From an uncultured Bartonella sp. (GTDB lineage Bacteria > Pseudomonadota > Alphaproteobacteria > Rhizobiales > Rhizobiaceae), in contig CAMLBF010000001.1 of the NCBI GenBank assembly GCA_946478235.1, positions 124,001 to 188,000 of the forward strand: a stretch of 64,000 bases of DNA, given 5' to 3'. Below, piece by piece: positions 36,247 through 45,432 of the stretch (position 1 is the first letter of the stretch; every line of letters begins with the position of its first letter). The notes beneath the pieces were generated by a model, which saw nothing but the letters and a program-made list of their open reading frames with translations, was not told the DNA's origin and made no database searches. Both the position numbers and the translations under genes were made by a program.

Positions 36247-36972
36247 ATGAAAAAAATAAAGGTGGAAAAACTGTTATCATGGGCTTTTTTGCACGAGCTA
36301 TCTAAAGGCGGCGGTGCAAACGGCTTAAACAGCGGTTTGTCTGCTTGGGGTAGAATGGAAGGTGTAATCAGTCTTGGTGTAAGAATAGACCTTAATCGCG
36401 CACGGCAGGATCTACCTGAACAGTTTGAACAGGGCGAACCACACCCTGACGCTGTTATAATCGGGCAAGCCGTACGAGATCTGGCAAAACATGACTTTGG
36501 CAATCTCGATGTGCCATTTGATGCGTTGCCACTGGCATCGTGGCCTGATGAGGCTAAAGAAATTGCTAAGCCAATTTTCCAAATGGTCGTAGAAGACTAT
36601 AACAAGCGTAGCAACATTGCAAAAAGCCGTTCACTCATTGCCCTTGTCATTTCATGCGCTGTAAGAGAAACAAAACCAGTTATTCACTTAACAAAACCCA
36701 AAGTCGAAAAACTATGTATGAATGGGTATCCATGCTGGTTCGTTAAAAGAATATATGTTGATAGTTTTGGGCGTGAAAGAGAAGTCGAAGTCGTCGGTTG
36801 GAACCCTAAGTCTAGGCGACCATTCAAAAATGCTTACCAGAAATCCGTGCTGGTACCATCTCCAGAGGCGGCAATGAATAACTTCCTTGATCTCCGGTGC
36901 TGGAATATGGCTCTTGATTTTATCTTCAGTAAAATTGACGGTGCTTTAAAAGATTTTAGACCTGTGCGATGA
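36247..36972 (+). CDS. Hypothetical phage protein
   Basis: A 241-residue protein not assigned to a family. The middle has DLAKHDFGNLDVPFDALPLA and EAKEIAKPIFQMVVEDYNKR, the end NNFLDLRCWNMALDFIF. It is soluble, with mixed charge, and comparable proteins occur downstream of replication genes in Rhizobiales prophages. The ATG at 36247 follows AAGGTG; a GTG at 36238 is also possible. No catalytic motif seen. Confidence 0.65.
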   Translation: MKKIKVEKLLSWAFLHELSKGGGANGLNSGLSAWGRMEGVISLGVRIDLNRARQDLPEQFEQGEPHPDAVIIGQAVRDLAKHDFGNLDVPFDALPLASWPDEAKEIAKPIFQMVVEDYNKRSNIAKSRSLIALVISCAVRETKPVIHLTKPKVEKLCMNGYPCWFVKRIYVDSFGREREVEVVGWNPKSRRPFKNAYQKSVLVPSPEAAMNNFLDLRCWNMALDFIFSKIDGALKDFRPVR

Positions 36973-37021
36973 CAACAGCAGGTCTATTGATTGGCTTAGG
37001 ATAATAACTAGTATAATATCA

Positions 37022-37834
37022 TTAAAAACCAATAAATTGACGCAATAACGTCAATATATCATTAGCAATTTGTCCTGCCGCTGCATCTCTAAACAATATC
37101 ATAATATAAGATAGTACCGCGCCTAAACTTCCTGCGATAATCCATAATCGAGCAGATGTTCTTTTAAGAATACTCCCTCCAGCGTTCAGCTTTGCCAGTA
37201 ATCGATCCTTTTCTTCGTTATCAATAGAGTTTGATTGTTTAATATTGACTTCTAGCTCCCCTAATTTTTTAATAACTATATGGTATTCTTCGGCATTGTG
37301 GTTGATTGTTACAATCCGATCAGACGCTGGAATTTCGCTTTGTTTATCACGGTCAACGGTTGGATCAACATCAGGTAGATCAAGACATCTTTTAAATATT
37401 TCTCTAAAGCTACGACTAACGACATTGAAATGGAAAAGACAATCGTAATGTGTAATGGAATATAATTTCCGATTTTCCTTTTCAGAATCATCAATTCCAT
37501 ACTTTAAAAATACAAAATGATCCCAAAAATGATACTTTTTTTCGACTTTTTCTAACCAAAAAAAAATATCTTCTACTTCACTTAAAATATTGCTAGTTGA
37601 CTGTATAGAAAATAGTTTTTTTTTCTCGTTGTGAAACACATCAAAACTTCGATAGTCTGTTACCCAAATCAATACAATTTGTATCAAAGGGATATTAGTA
37701 TTGCTCAAAAAATCCAACCAATTCCAACAATTTTCTGAAAATTTATCCGTATCACTCATGTATACTTTTTTTACGTATTCATCATACTCTTTTAAAAATT
37801 GTTCTTTGGTTTGAATATCCATTATATTATTCAA
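37022..37834 (-). CDS. Leftward membrane-anchored protein, possible lysogenic-conversion gene
   Basis: A 270-residue protein, the only leftward gene between the replication and structural regions. The first 170 residues are soluble and rich in aromatic and charged residues (WNWLDFLSNTNIPL, WLEKVEKKYHFWDHFVFLKY). A predicted coiled segment (KKLGELEVNIKQSNSIDNEE) and one hydrophobic helix (ARLWIIAGSLGAVLSYIMIL) near the C-terminus follow. Base composition is more AT-rich than its neighbours. The family is unknown to me; position and isolation suggest an independently expressed moron, perhaps acting against other phages. Confidence 0.65.
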   Translation of the reverse strand: MNNIMDIQTKEQFLKEYDEYVKKVYMSDTDKFSENCWNWLDFLSNTNIPLIQIVLIWVTDYRSFDVFHNEKKKLFSIQSTSNILSEVEDIFFWLEKVEKKYHFWDHFVFLKYGIDDSEKENRKLYSITHYDCLFHFNVVSRSFREIFKRCLDLPDVDPTVDRDKQSEIPASDRIVTINHNAEEYHIVIKKLGELEVNIKQSNSIDNEEKDRLLAKLNAGGSILKRTSARLWIIAGSLGAVLSYIMILFRDAAAGQIANDILTLLRQFIGF

Positions 37835-38343
37835 AATTACACCATAAAGTTTACGAGGTTTGATTTACCGACAAATTTTAAGAATCATTCGTTTGTGAAT
37901 AGAAATTATAATGCGATATACTGAAAGTGAATAATAAAAGCATATTCATATATGGTTCACATTGACCAAATTTACTTCCTTTTAAAATAGTAAAACTCAC
38001 CAAACTTAAACTATTACAAAAGAGGCAAGAAACCTCTCAATATATACCAATATCAATTGTTGTATTTTTGATCGTATGGTCAACAATGATGCCCTTAAAC
38101 ATAATTTTTTTTGATCGTACTAAAACAGCAAAAATTCAGTTTTTCTCTTAAAAACACCGCATCGTGCAAAAAAACAAAAATTTTTTATTTTTTAATATCA
38201 ATACGTTACCGCGTACTTTTTTGGATCTCTTAAAAAAATATTGACTGCGACTGAAACTTGACATACGAAAAAGACACTAAAAAAGGTTCGTTGATGCCCC
38301 GCCTCAAAAGCGGGGTTTTTGTTTATGTAGAAATCATTTTAAA
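37835..38343. other. Control region between moron and late genes
   Basis: About 500 AT-rich bases without a gene. An AGAGG/CCTCT hairpin lies near 38021, and TTGACTGCGACTGAAACTTG near 38242 offers -35-like elements for a rightward late promoter. The terminator listed next closes the region. Confidence 0.45.
38296..38322 (+). terminator. Intrinsic terminator upstream of late genes
   Basis: GCCCCGC and GCGGGGT arms around CTCAAAA are followed by TTTTTG. It sits 20 bases before the GPZ-like ATG, so it is either an attenuator or the end of an upstream transcript. Confidence 0.75.
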
Positions 38344-38913
38344 ATGGCTGAAAACTTAGTGATCAGTTGGCAAGATGTTGCCGGCTTTGATCGGTTCAAT
38401 CATGCTGTCCATTATATGACAAGTGATATAAGAAGAGCCGCATCACGTGCCGTCAATAGAACTGGCGATACAGCACGCACCGCTGTGCGTCGAACTCTTG
38501 CCAAGCAAGTCGGATTGAAACAGAAATTTGTAGCGCGACAGCTGAATACAAGGAAATCGTCTGCTGATAATCTGGTTTATGAAATCAGTTCAACAGGCAA
38601 GGAGTTACCTTTAAACCTCTTTGCTGCTCGTGAAACAACGGCTGGCGTTTCAGCAAATCCATTCGGTCAAAGGCGTGTCTTTTCTGGAACATTTATGAAA
38701 GGTGGTAAATTTCCAAACCGCCATGGCAATGTGTTTCATGGTTATGTTGTCGAGAGACAAGGCAAGGCTAGATTTCCAATACGGGTTGTGAAGTCTGGCG
38801 TCATCATACCAAACGAGATGGTCAGAGGTGCCAGCCGTCAAGAGTTTGAAAAAGCTATTCGAGAGGTCTTGCCTAGGCGTGTTGCGCATGAGCTATCACG
38901 CTTAGGTCTTTAA
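38344..38913 (+). CDS. Minor tail protein Z-like (GPZ)
   Basis: A 189-residue basic protein with the GPZ layout of lambda-like phages: RAASRAVNRTGDTARTAVRR near the N-terminus, KQVGLKQKFVARQLNTRKSS, and LPRRVAHELSRLGL at the end. In lambda it acts in tail completion. Here it is upstream of the terminase genes, away from any other lambda-type tail gene, which is unusual. Confidence 0.72.
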   Translation: MAENLVISWQDVAGFDRFNHAVHYMTSDIRRAASRAVNRTGDTARTAVRRTLAKQVGLKQKFVARQLNTRKSSADNLVYEISSTGKELPLNLFAARETTAGVSANPFGQRRVFSGTFMKGGKFPNRHGNVFHGYVVERQGKARFPIRVVKSGVIIPNEMVRGASRQEFEKAIREVLPRRVAHELSRLGL

Positions 38914-39109
38914 CTAGGGTAAACAAGTTTTTTAATACAACAAAACAACATATTGTTTTCGTTATGTTATTTAAAAGTACCCCCTTTAGGTACCTTTTGC
39001 GCAATTCCATTTCCCCACGGAGCGATGCCCCCCGGGATTTTTCTAGTAGGTGGGTTTGCAAGCGGTACACGATACACGGTTAAAAGCGTTCATATGCACG
39101 GATTACACA

Positions 39110-39671
39110 ATGGAAGATTGGGTTTCGATTACAGAGGCAGCCAAGCGGTTAACCGCATCTGGTGATGCTGTCGAGCGATCCACGCTTTCCCGTTACATCA
39201 CACAGCATTCTAAATGCGTTGCCAACAAAAATTGACGGGCGCAATCGCCTTGTTGATTACAACACGCTTTGTAAGCACCGGCAGGAGAATGTGCGGATTA
39301 TTCCACAGGCGGCATCTCCTCAACCAAGGCGGTTCATTGGTTCACAAGCTGATGGTGCAGCACGTAAAGCGCAAGCCGACGCAGAATTGCGCGAAATGGA
39401 CTTAGCGGAACGGCGTAAAATTCTGACACGAACAGCCGAAGTTGACCGTGCGGGACGTGATGCCGTTGCACTGATGCAAAGTGCCTTTGAACGATCAATT
39501 GAAACGTCCGCCGCCGATCTTTCATTGAAATACGGATGGGACGAACGCGTTGTAAGAACGGAATTTAAAAAGTTTGCAGCCCTTGGAACGGAAAATTTCA
39601 ATCGGGTTATGCTTGCTTGGCTCGATGACTTGGAAGCTAAAAAAGAAGAAACAACAGACGATAGCACCTGA
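39110..39671 (+). pseudogene. Terminase small subunit, single-base frameshift
   Basis: The first frame gives MEDWVSITEAAKRLTASGDA with TLSRYITQHS, a helix-turn-helix expected to bind the packaging site, and then stops. The next frame continues with ALPTKIDGRNRLVDYNTLCK and a long helical oligomerisation part ending LAWLDDLEAKKEE. Removing one A of AAA at 39212-39214 joins them into a 186-residue Nu1-like small subunit. The break is at the end of the DNA-binding domain. Confidence 0.82.
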
Positions 39672-39700
39672 TATTCGCAGGCGTGAAATGAGGTATTTTG

Positions 39701-41799
39701 ATGCTTATTGATACAGATACCGATCATTTCATTTTACCCAATGGATATGAGGTTCTTTTTCGTGCATTGGAGGCTGCCAGTAGGAAGGTAGAGGATTTAA
39801 CAATTTCGGAATGGGCAGAACGATATCGCATCGTTTCACCCGAAAGCGGCTCACCGTGGCCTGGCCCATTTAAAAACGAACGGGTTCCATATTTGAGGGA
39901 ACCGCAGGACTGTTTACATCCCGATCATCCGGCGCGACGCGTATCGGCCCGATGGTCTGCACAATTAGGCAAATCAACCGCAATCGAAAACTGGTTTTGC
40001 TATCTTGTTGACCGCGCGCCCTGCAGTATGATGATTGTGTTACCCACATTGGAGGAAGCAGTAAAGTTTAACCGGATTAAGCTTGCACCAACAATTGAGG
40101 TAACCCCTCGAATTGCCCATAAGGTTTTGCCGGTAAATAGCCGAGATGAACAAGGTTCAACAACCGCATTCAAACGGTTTGCTGGTGGCTTTTGCCAGAT
40201 TGTCAACGCTGGGTCATCTAAAGGCTTGCAGATGGTTTCCATCAAGTGCCTTGCAATGGACGAAGTCTCTGGATATCCGCAAGATGTCGACGGTCGCGGC
40301 AGCCCGCGAGACCAAGCAAGAGCCAGACAAAAGGCTTATGGTGATTTTGCTAAAGAATGGCAAGGATCAACGCCAGGCATCGCCGGTGAATGTGCCATTT
40401 CTTATGACTTTGAACTTGGAGACCAGAGATATTATTATATGCCCTGCCCGCATTGCGGGGGATATCAAGCATTAGAATTTGACCAAATGAATGGGCCAGA
40501 TGACGAGCATGATACGGCTTATTTTCGATGCATCAAATGCGGCAAAGAAATTTTTGATGGGCATAAGCGCGAAATGCTTAGTTCAGGAAAATGGATTGCT
40601 CGCCATGTGCCGGATGGGGAGCCCCCTATCCCAAAGTACATAGCAAAAGATGATATTAATGCATATGCATGCCCGCCATGTGAAGGACGATGTTGTAAAT
40701 ATCAACCAAGCTATCATTTATGGGCGGCCTATGCACCACGGGAACGATGGTCTGCTATTTGGGATCGCTGGATAGAAGCACAGGAAAACACGCAGAAAAT
40801 GCGTGTTTTTTTCAACAAGATTTAGCCTTACCTTATGATCCAGGCGGTGTTGCTGTTGATTGGGAGCGTGTTGTTGAGGCTGCTATTCGTTCAAATGCTC
40901 AATCACGCACCGTTCCTGGTAATGCCGGACTGCTTGTATCGGCAGCTGACGTTCAAGGGTACGGGATCAAATGGGCGGTCTATGCGATTGGACCGGCAGG
41001 GCAAAGATGGCTGATTGACAGGGAAGTATTTGAAGGGGCTCCGGACCAATCCGATGAACCTTGGATCGCTTTGTCTGACGCACTAGGCAGGCAATATCCA
41101 ACCGCAGGCGACAAACTGAAAAGCATTGATCTTTCGGGTGTGGATTCAGGTTTTGCAACAAACCGCGTCTATAGATTTTGCGCCTCGCGTCCGAATGTAT
41201 ATGCATTAGATGGACGATCACCAAAAGGGTTGCCATGGCTTGGAACGCCGTCAAAACGTGACATTAGAGACCACAATAAAAGGCTTATAGCAAAGGTACA
41301 GCTATATCCGGTCGGTAATTACGACGTTAAGACCGAATTGGTTGCAGCGATAGCAAACTTTGTGCAGGGGCCTGATAATAAAGGTTCATGTCCGCGCAAT
41401 ACATTCCATTTGCCGCCGGATTTATGTGATGATGAATTTGCCCAAGAATTAACAGCGGAACGTCTTGTTGATCCTGATGAAGAAGCCCGTGCATCTTTAA
41501 ATAAACGCAATCGCAGTTTGATCAATTCTAAGGCATCACGGCAATGGAAGAAGATAGTTGGTCGAAAGAATGACTGGTTTGATACGTCGGTATATGCCTT
41601 TGCGCTTGGCTGGTACCTTGAACACAAGAACAGACTGACAAAAGAGCGATGGGAAGATTTGCTGGTGGAAGTCCACGGCAAAGCGTTTGAACCTGATCTG
41701 TTTAACGCTCCGGTAGAAGATCCTTTTGCAAAAGTTCAAACAAAACCGAAAAAACAACGGAAATCCATATCCGAATTGTCTGCAATGCTAAATAGGTAA
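39701..41799 (+). pseudogene. Terminase large subunit (GpA-like), frameshifted or recoded at TTTTTTC
   Basis: Residues 1-371 hold the packaging ATPase: SARWSAQLGKSTAIENW (P-loop region), KCLAMDEVSGYP (Walker B) and a zinc-ribbon (MPCPHCGG ... FRCIKCGKE). The frame stops at 40825 after KMRVFFNKI. The nuclease half continues in the -1 frame from 40813 (QQDLALPYDPGGVAVDWERV to the end at 41799), with STPSKRDIRDH-like and Asp-rich motifs. The joined protein would be 699 residues, normal for GpA. The heptamer T-TTT-TTC lies in the proper frame for a -1 slip, but loss of one C (AACCAA to AACAA) explains it too. Confidence 0.85.
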
Positions 41800-41802
41800 A
41801 TA

Positions 41803-42021
41803 ATGGAAGCTAAGAATAAATTACGTTTTCGCGTTCCTGCAAGCTCCCAAAAAATCTATGCAGGTTATTTGCGCGGCGAACCAGGCATATCGCAATTTGT
41901 TCCAAAGGGACTAGGCACGCCAGCCTTGCGAGATCGCGCCGATGATGTGCGAAACGCCTATTTGCCTGCAAACGCTAGAGCCAATGAAACCGCCCTCATC
42001 AGTCTTGTCCATTATCTCTAA
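41803..42021 (+). CDS. Hypothetical 72-residue protein after terminase
   Basis: MEAKNKLRFRVPASSQKIYA starts three bases after the terminase stop. The end (LRDRADDVRNAYLPANARAN) is helical and charged. Position fits a gpW-like joining protein or the stump of a lambda-type portal gene; sequence alone does not decide. Nothing recognisable follows in this frame. Confidence 0.5.
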   Translation: MEAKNKLRFRVPASSQKIYAGYLRGEPGISQFVPKGLGTPALRDRADDVRNAYLPANARANETALISLVHYL

Positions 42022-43509
42022 AATTTCTGACTCTTATATCAAAAATTTTATCTTGACTTTTAACTGCGATTAATGCAAAAGAGAACGCATTATATTGAAT
42101 GTTATTTTATCCCTAATAGAGAACTACAACTTAACAAACATAAACAAGCATCAAAAGCGTGTTTACTAATAAGCAATCATTTGAAGCAAAACAAAAACCA
42201 GATGGCATTACTCCATTTTGTTCTCCAGTTAACGCAAAAATTTATTCCCCAAAAGAAAACAATATAAACTTTTGTCAAATTCGAATTTCAAAATTGGATT
42301 TTGTTCTGCAAAAAAGAGGTTTTGAATTGTAATACGAGGAGACTTTGTTCGTGAGTTAAAAGCTACACAATAAGAACTAATCAAGGCATGTAGCATTATT
42401 AAACAATGTTCAAAAAGACATGAAACCAGCTAGAGAACAGATAGGACTAACCCATTTGATACTCACGGAAGGCCAAACTCACTTTCATTGAGAATGAGAA
42501 TCCGATAACTTAGCAAAAACATATTCGCTTTATTGATTAATATGTCAAAGATAGAATACAGTGATATCGATGCAAGTCAACATCAACGCTTTGTCATGGC
42601 GTTTTAATTGGGAGCTCAATGCGGTGGATACGCGATCATACAAGTGGAAAATAAACAGTTAAGATAAAGTTTTATAACACAAGCGCCGAAACTGTCATAA
42701 TCTTGCATTGAGCTTGAAATGATCAAACCTAGCTGGATAAAACGCATCGAAGCCATTCTAACAGTACCGAAAGTGAAAAAGCTCCTACATCATCATATCA
42801 CAGAAACATTTTTTAGAACTTCAATATTAGATTTACGATTGGTCTGTAGATGCACCTTAATATAACTTTTTATTTTTTATAAAAGTGGGTAAAAAACTTC
42901 AAAAAACCAATATTCTACTTTGTTTTATGAAGCACTTGATTGCCAAAGAATCTACTATACCCCTTATGAATTTAAAAAAATTTTCAACAAAGTTAGTTTT
43001 TACGGACATGAATTACATTTAATACACACAACACGATTTTTAACATCACTGCACAAAGTGTGCGATTAAAAACTCGATAAAAATCTGCCCAGATATCTTT
43101 TAAAACCACTAGATAGACAAATGAAGATCACGCAATGAGAGCGAGAAGCAGTAGAAAAGCATCGTTAACATCATAAGACAATACAACACAACAATTTACT
43201 AGCAGAACTTACCTGTTGAATTTTCATTTAAGCCACCTGTAAAATTTTTCCTGTTTAGTATAGTATAGATCTATATGGTTAAGTAATTCACCCGTATTAT
43301 TCCGGAATAATACTTCTAGTTAAATTAAATTCAAAGACTATTTTTATATCTATAAATAGGTCTCTACAAATTAATATAATTAACATTATAAATCTTTTTG
43401 TAAAAAAATAAATAACAAATTTAAATATTATTCAATATATGTCATTCTGTTTTTTGCAATATTTCAACTGAACCCTTAAAATTAATCACCACCGGAGAAG
43501 AATACAAAA
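42022..43509. other. AT-rich region of decayed genes
   Basis: About 1.5 kb with no intact gene. A 64-codon frame at 42073-42267 has no ribosome site or similarity and is probably chance. One remnant is identifiable (the CII-like copy at 42311-42500). The rest has many stops in all frames, as expected for sequence that has lost coding constraint. Confidence 0.6.
42311..42500 (+). pseudogene. Decayed copy of the CII-like regulator
   Basis: The sequence from AAAAAAGAGGTT onward aligns base by base with the leader and first part of the gene at 27619. Read in one frame it gives ELKATQ-stop-ELIKAC and later KQCSKR, matching RLKAAQRDLIKACGGIERCS, with several stop codons. The similarity fades after about 190 bases. 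Confidence 0.7.
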
Positions 43510-44049
43510 ATGAACATACAAAAACAAAAATTTGAGGAAATAGGCACAAGAAATAGAAAAACTAATGTGCATACTGTTAAAATTGATAAACCATATTTTC
43601 GCTCCGAACGATCACATTCGAAAACACAGTCGAAAGTCGGCGCCATCATAAACGCAGCCAATGATCCTATCGCTATTATGCATAAAAAAGGTCATATTAC
43701 AGACGCCCAAAAAAAAGCTGCTGATAAATTTTATAATTGTTATGTCATCAGTTTAGGGGGAACAAATATGGGATTAGATTACCGTAGGCAAAAAGTCGAT
43801 GGTGGGCGGTTTAACTCGTATGAACCAATCAAACCAATTGAAGCAGAACAAGAATTATTGGCCGCAAGAAGCGCACTTGGGTACTGTTATGAGTTGGTTG
43901 AACTTGTGGCTGGACGAGGTAATTCAATATCACACCTAACAAACAATAAACAGAGGCAAAATATACTGGGCCACAACCTAAGAGATAGCCTCGACGTATT
44001 GGCATCGCTTTGGGGATATACACTCAAGAAACATATTTTTATCTCTTAA
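43510..44049 (+). CDS. DUF6456-like phage protein
   Basis: A 179-residue protein. The core reads DPIAIMHKKGHITDAQKKAA, RQKVDGGRF, and ends LRDSLDVLASLWGY, the pattern of DUF6456 domains found in Rhizobiales phages and regulators and thought to be DNA-binding. A GGAGAAG site precedes the ATG. It is the only intact gene in the 3-kb AT-rich tract and may regulate late genes; function is not known. Confidence 0.65.
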   Translation: MNIQKQKFEEIGTRNRKTNVHTVKIDKPYFRSERSHSKTQSKVGAIINAANDPIAIMHKKGHITDAQKKAADKFYNCYVISLGGTNMGLDYRRQKVDGGRFNSYEPIKPIEAEQELLAARSALGYCYELVELVAGRGNSISHLTNNKQRQNILGHNLRDSLDVLASLWGYTLKKHIFIS

Positions 44050-44891
44050 ATCAAGCGATAAAAATCAATATGACAATTTTCAACTAGAAATGTTCCTTCC
44101 ATAAAAATTTATAAGGACTCCTTATAGCAACAAGTCATCCCCTCCTCCCCCCAATAAAAAACAGGGTGAATTTAATGTTTGATGTCGGATTATCTCAAAA
44201 ATAGTAAAATTGTTTTCTGAAACTTATTACTTGACAAGGTTAAGGTTCTCATATATAAAATGCGTAAGGTCATAGTTGTATCAAAAATCACAAAAAATCT
44301 TATGTTTATTTCTATTTAGTATAGGACTGGTTAAGATTAAGTTATAGTGTTATAATTTATTTTAAACACCATATTTGATAAAGTTAAATATCTAATTTTA
44401 TGAAATATTTTGTAATTTCATTTCTCAATTGAAAAAATATTATTTAAGTTTTTAAGTGTTTATTTGAATATTGAAATGATTATTAATTTTATATTATTAT
44501 ATAAATATGCACTCATACATTTTATAAAAAAGTATTCTTATTTTTCAAGACAACAAATTCAATAAAAGCAATAAAAAATTGCGAAATCGTCAATAACTAT
44601 AGAACTATAAGATAATAGAGTTTTGAGTCTTAAGTGTCACTATATTGCTCACAAAAATTAAAGTAATTCAAAGTTCATTAGTCTTGTTTATTTCTATAAA
44701 AATTAAAGATTATATTTTTTACATGATAACACCTAGTCGGTGACTTCCATAAAAATAAGCTTTCAGGCTGTCTTTTAGAGGTACTAAACAAATACTCCGA
44801 AGACAGTCGGTAAAATCACAAAATCCTATGGTCAGTCAAATAATATATTTAACATAAATTTTTTACGGTTTTAAAGATAGCCCCTCAAACA
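44050..44891. other. Very AT-rich gene-free tract
   Basis: About 840 bases, among the most AT-rich in the window, with no credible reading frame. CTGTCTT and AAGACAG arms near 44772-44811 could form a weak hairpin. A promoter for the tail cluster is expected here, but no clear -35/-10 pair stands out. The tract could be decayed DNA or a target for silencing proteins. Confidence 0.5.
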
Positions 44892-45146
44892 ATGAAAATC
44901 AATAAAGGATATCGTCGAGCAAAAGTTCAGTATTGGAAAAGAGCCTATATTGCAAGCATACTCGATATTATTATGACTTTTGGCGCAAGTTTTCTTCATA
45001 TGTGCGGTGAAGGAAAAAGAAATAACTGGTCCGTTTTGCTGGCTCAGTTATTCTACACAAAGTGCCCATGCTGCCTGTTCTATCGAGGAGTCACAGTAGG
45101 AACAATCCTAGCTGGCACATTAGCATTATTGTTCTGGATAATTTAA
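44892..45146 (+). CDS. Small membrane protein with CPCC motif
   Basis: An 84-residue protein. A basic start (KINKGYRRAKVQYWKRAY) is followed by a first hydrophobic stretch (ASILDIIMTFGASFLHMC), the motif YTKCPCCLFYRGV and a C-terminal membrane helix (VGTILAGTLALLFWII). The paired cysteines could bind metal or be redox-active. It opens the tail cluster, 22 bases before the next small Cys-rich gene. Function unknown. Confidence 0.55.
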   Translation: MKINKGYRRAKVQYWKRAYIASILDIIMTFGASFLHMCGEGKRNNWSVLLAQLFYTKCPCCLFYRGVTVGTILAGTLALLFWII

Positions 45147-45168
45147 CAACTTTATAAAGGATATAAAT

Positions 45169-45345
45169 ATGGCATGTGGATCATGCGGCGGTTCAATAAG
45201 TTTACGTAAACCGAATGCGCGCAATACCCCAAACACCAATGTAATTAAGAATAACCAGCAAGAAATTACAGTTTTACCATCAAGCTCAAAAACAATCTCG
45301 TTTCAGCGTTCTGAAAACATAACCAAAAAACGAACTAAAATTTAA
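45169..45345 (+). CDS. Small Cys/Gly-rich protein (58 aa)
   Basis: MACGSCGGSISLRKPNARNT starts after an AAAGG site with good spacing and continues with a Ser/Thr/Lys-rich, probably disordered part ending KKRTKI. The CGSCGG start could coordinate metal. It lies between the CPCC membrane protein and the portal gene and is probably in the same operon. No family recognised. Confidence 0.6.
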   Translation: MACGSCGGSISLRKPNARNTPNTNVIKNNQQEITVLPSSSKTISFQRSENITKKRTKI

Positions 45346-45432
45346 ACATTGTACGTGATATTATAGAATATTTATTTCTAAAAATAATAAAATTAAAAAT
45401 TAATAGTATATATAAGTAACAAAGGTAACAAT

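Noticed and set aside
36057-36503. A 148-codon leftward frame
   Set aside because: It is antisense to the right iterons and to the start of the gene at 36247, has a Ser/Pro/Leu-rich composition typical of shadows, and no ribosome site.
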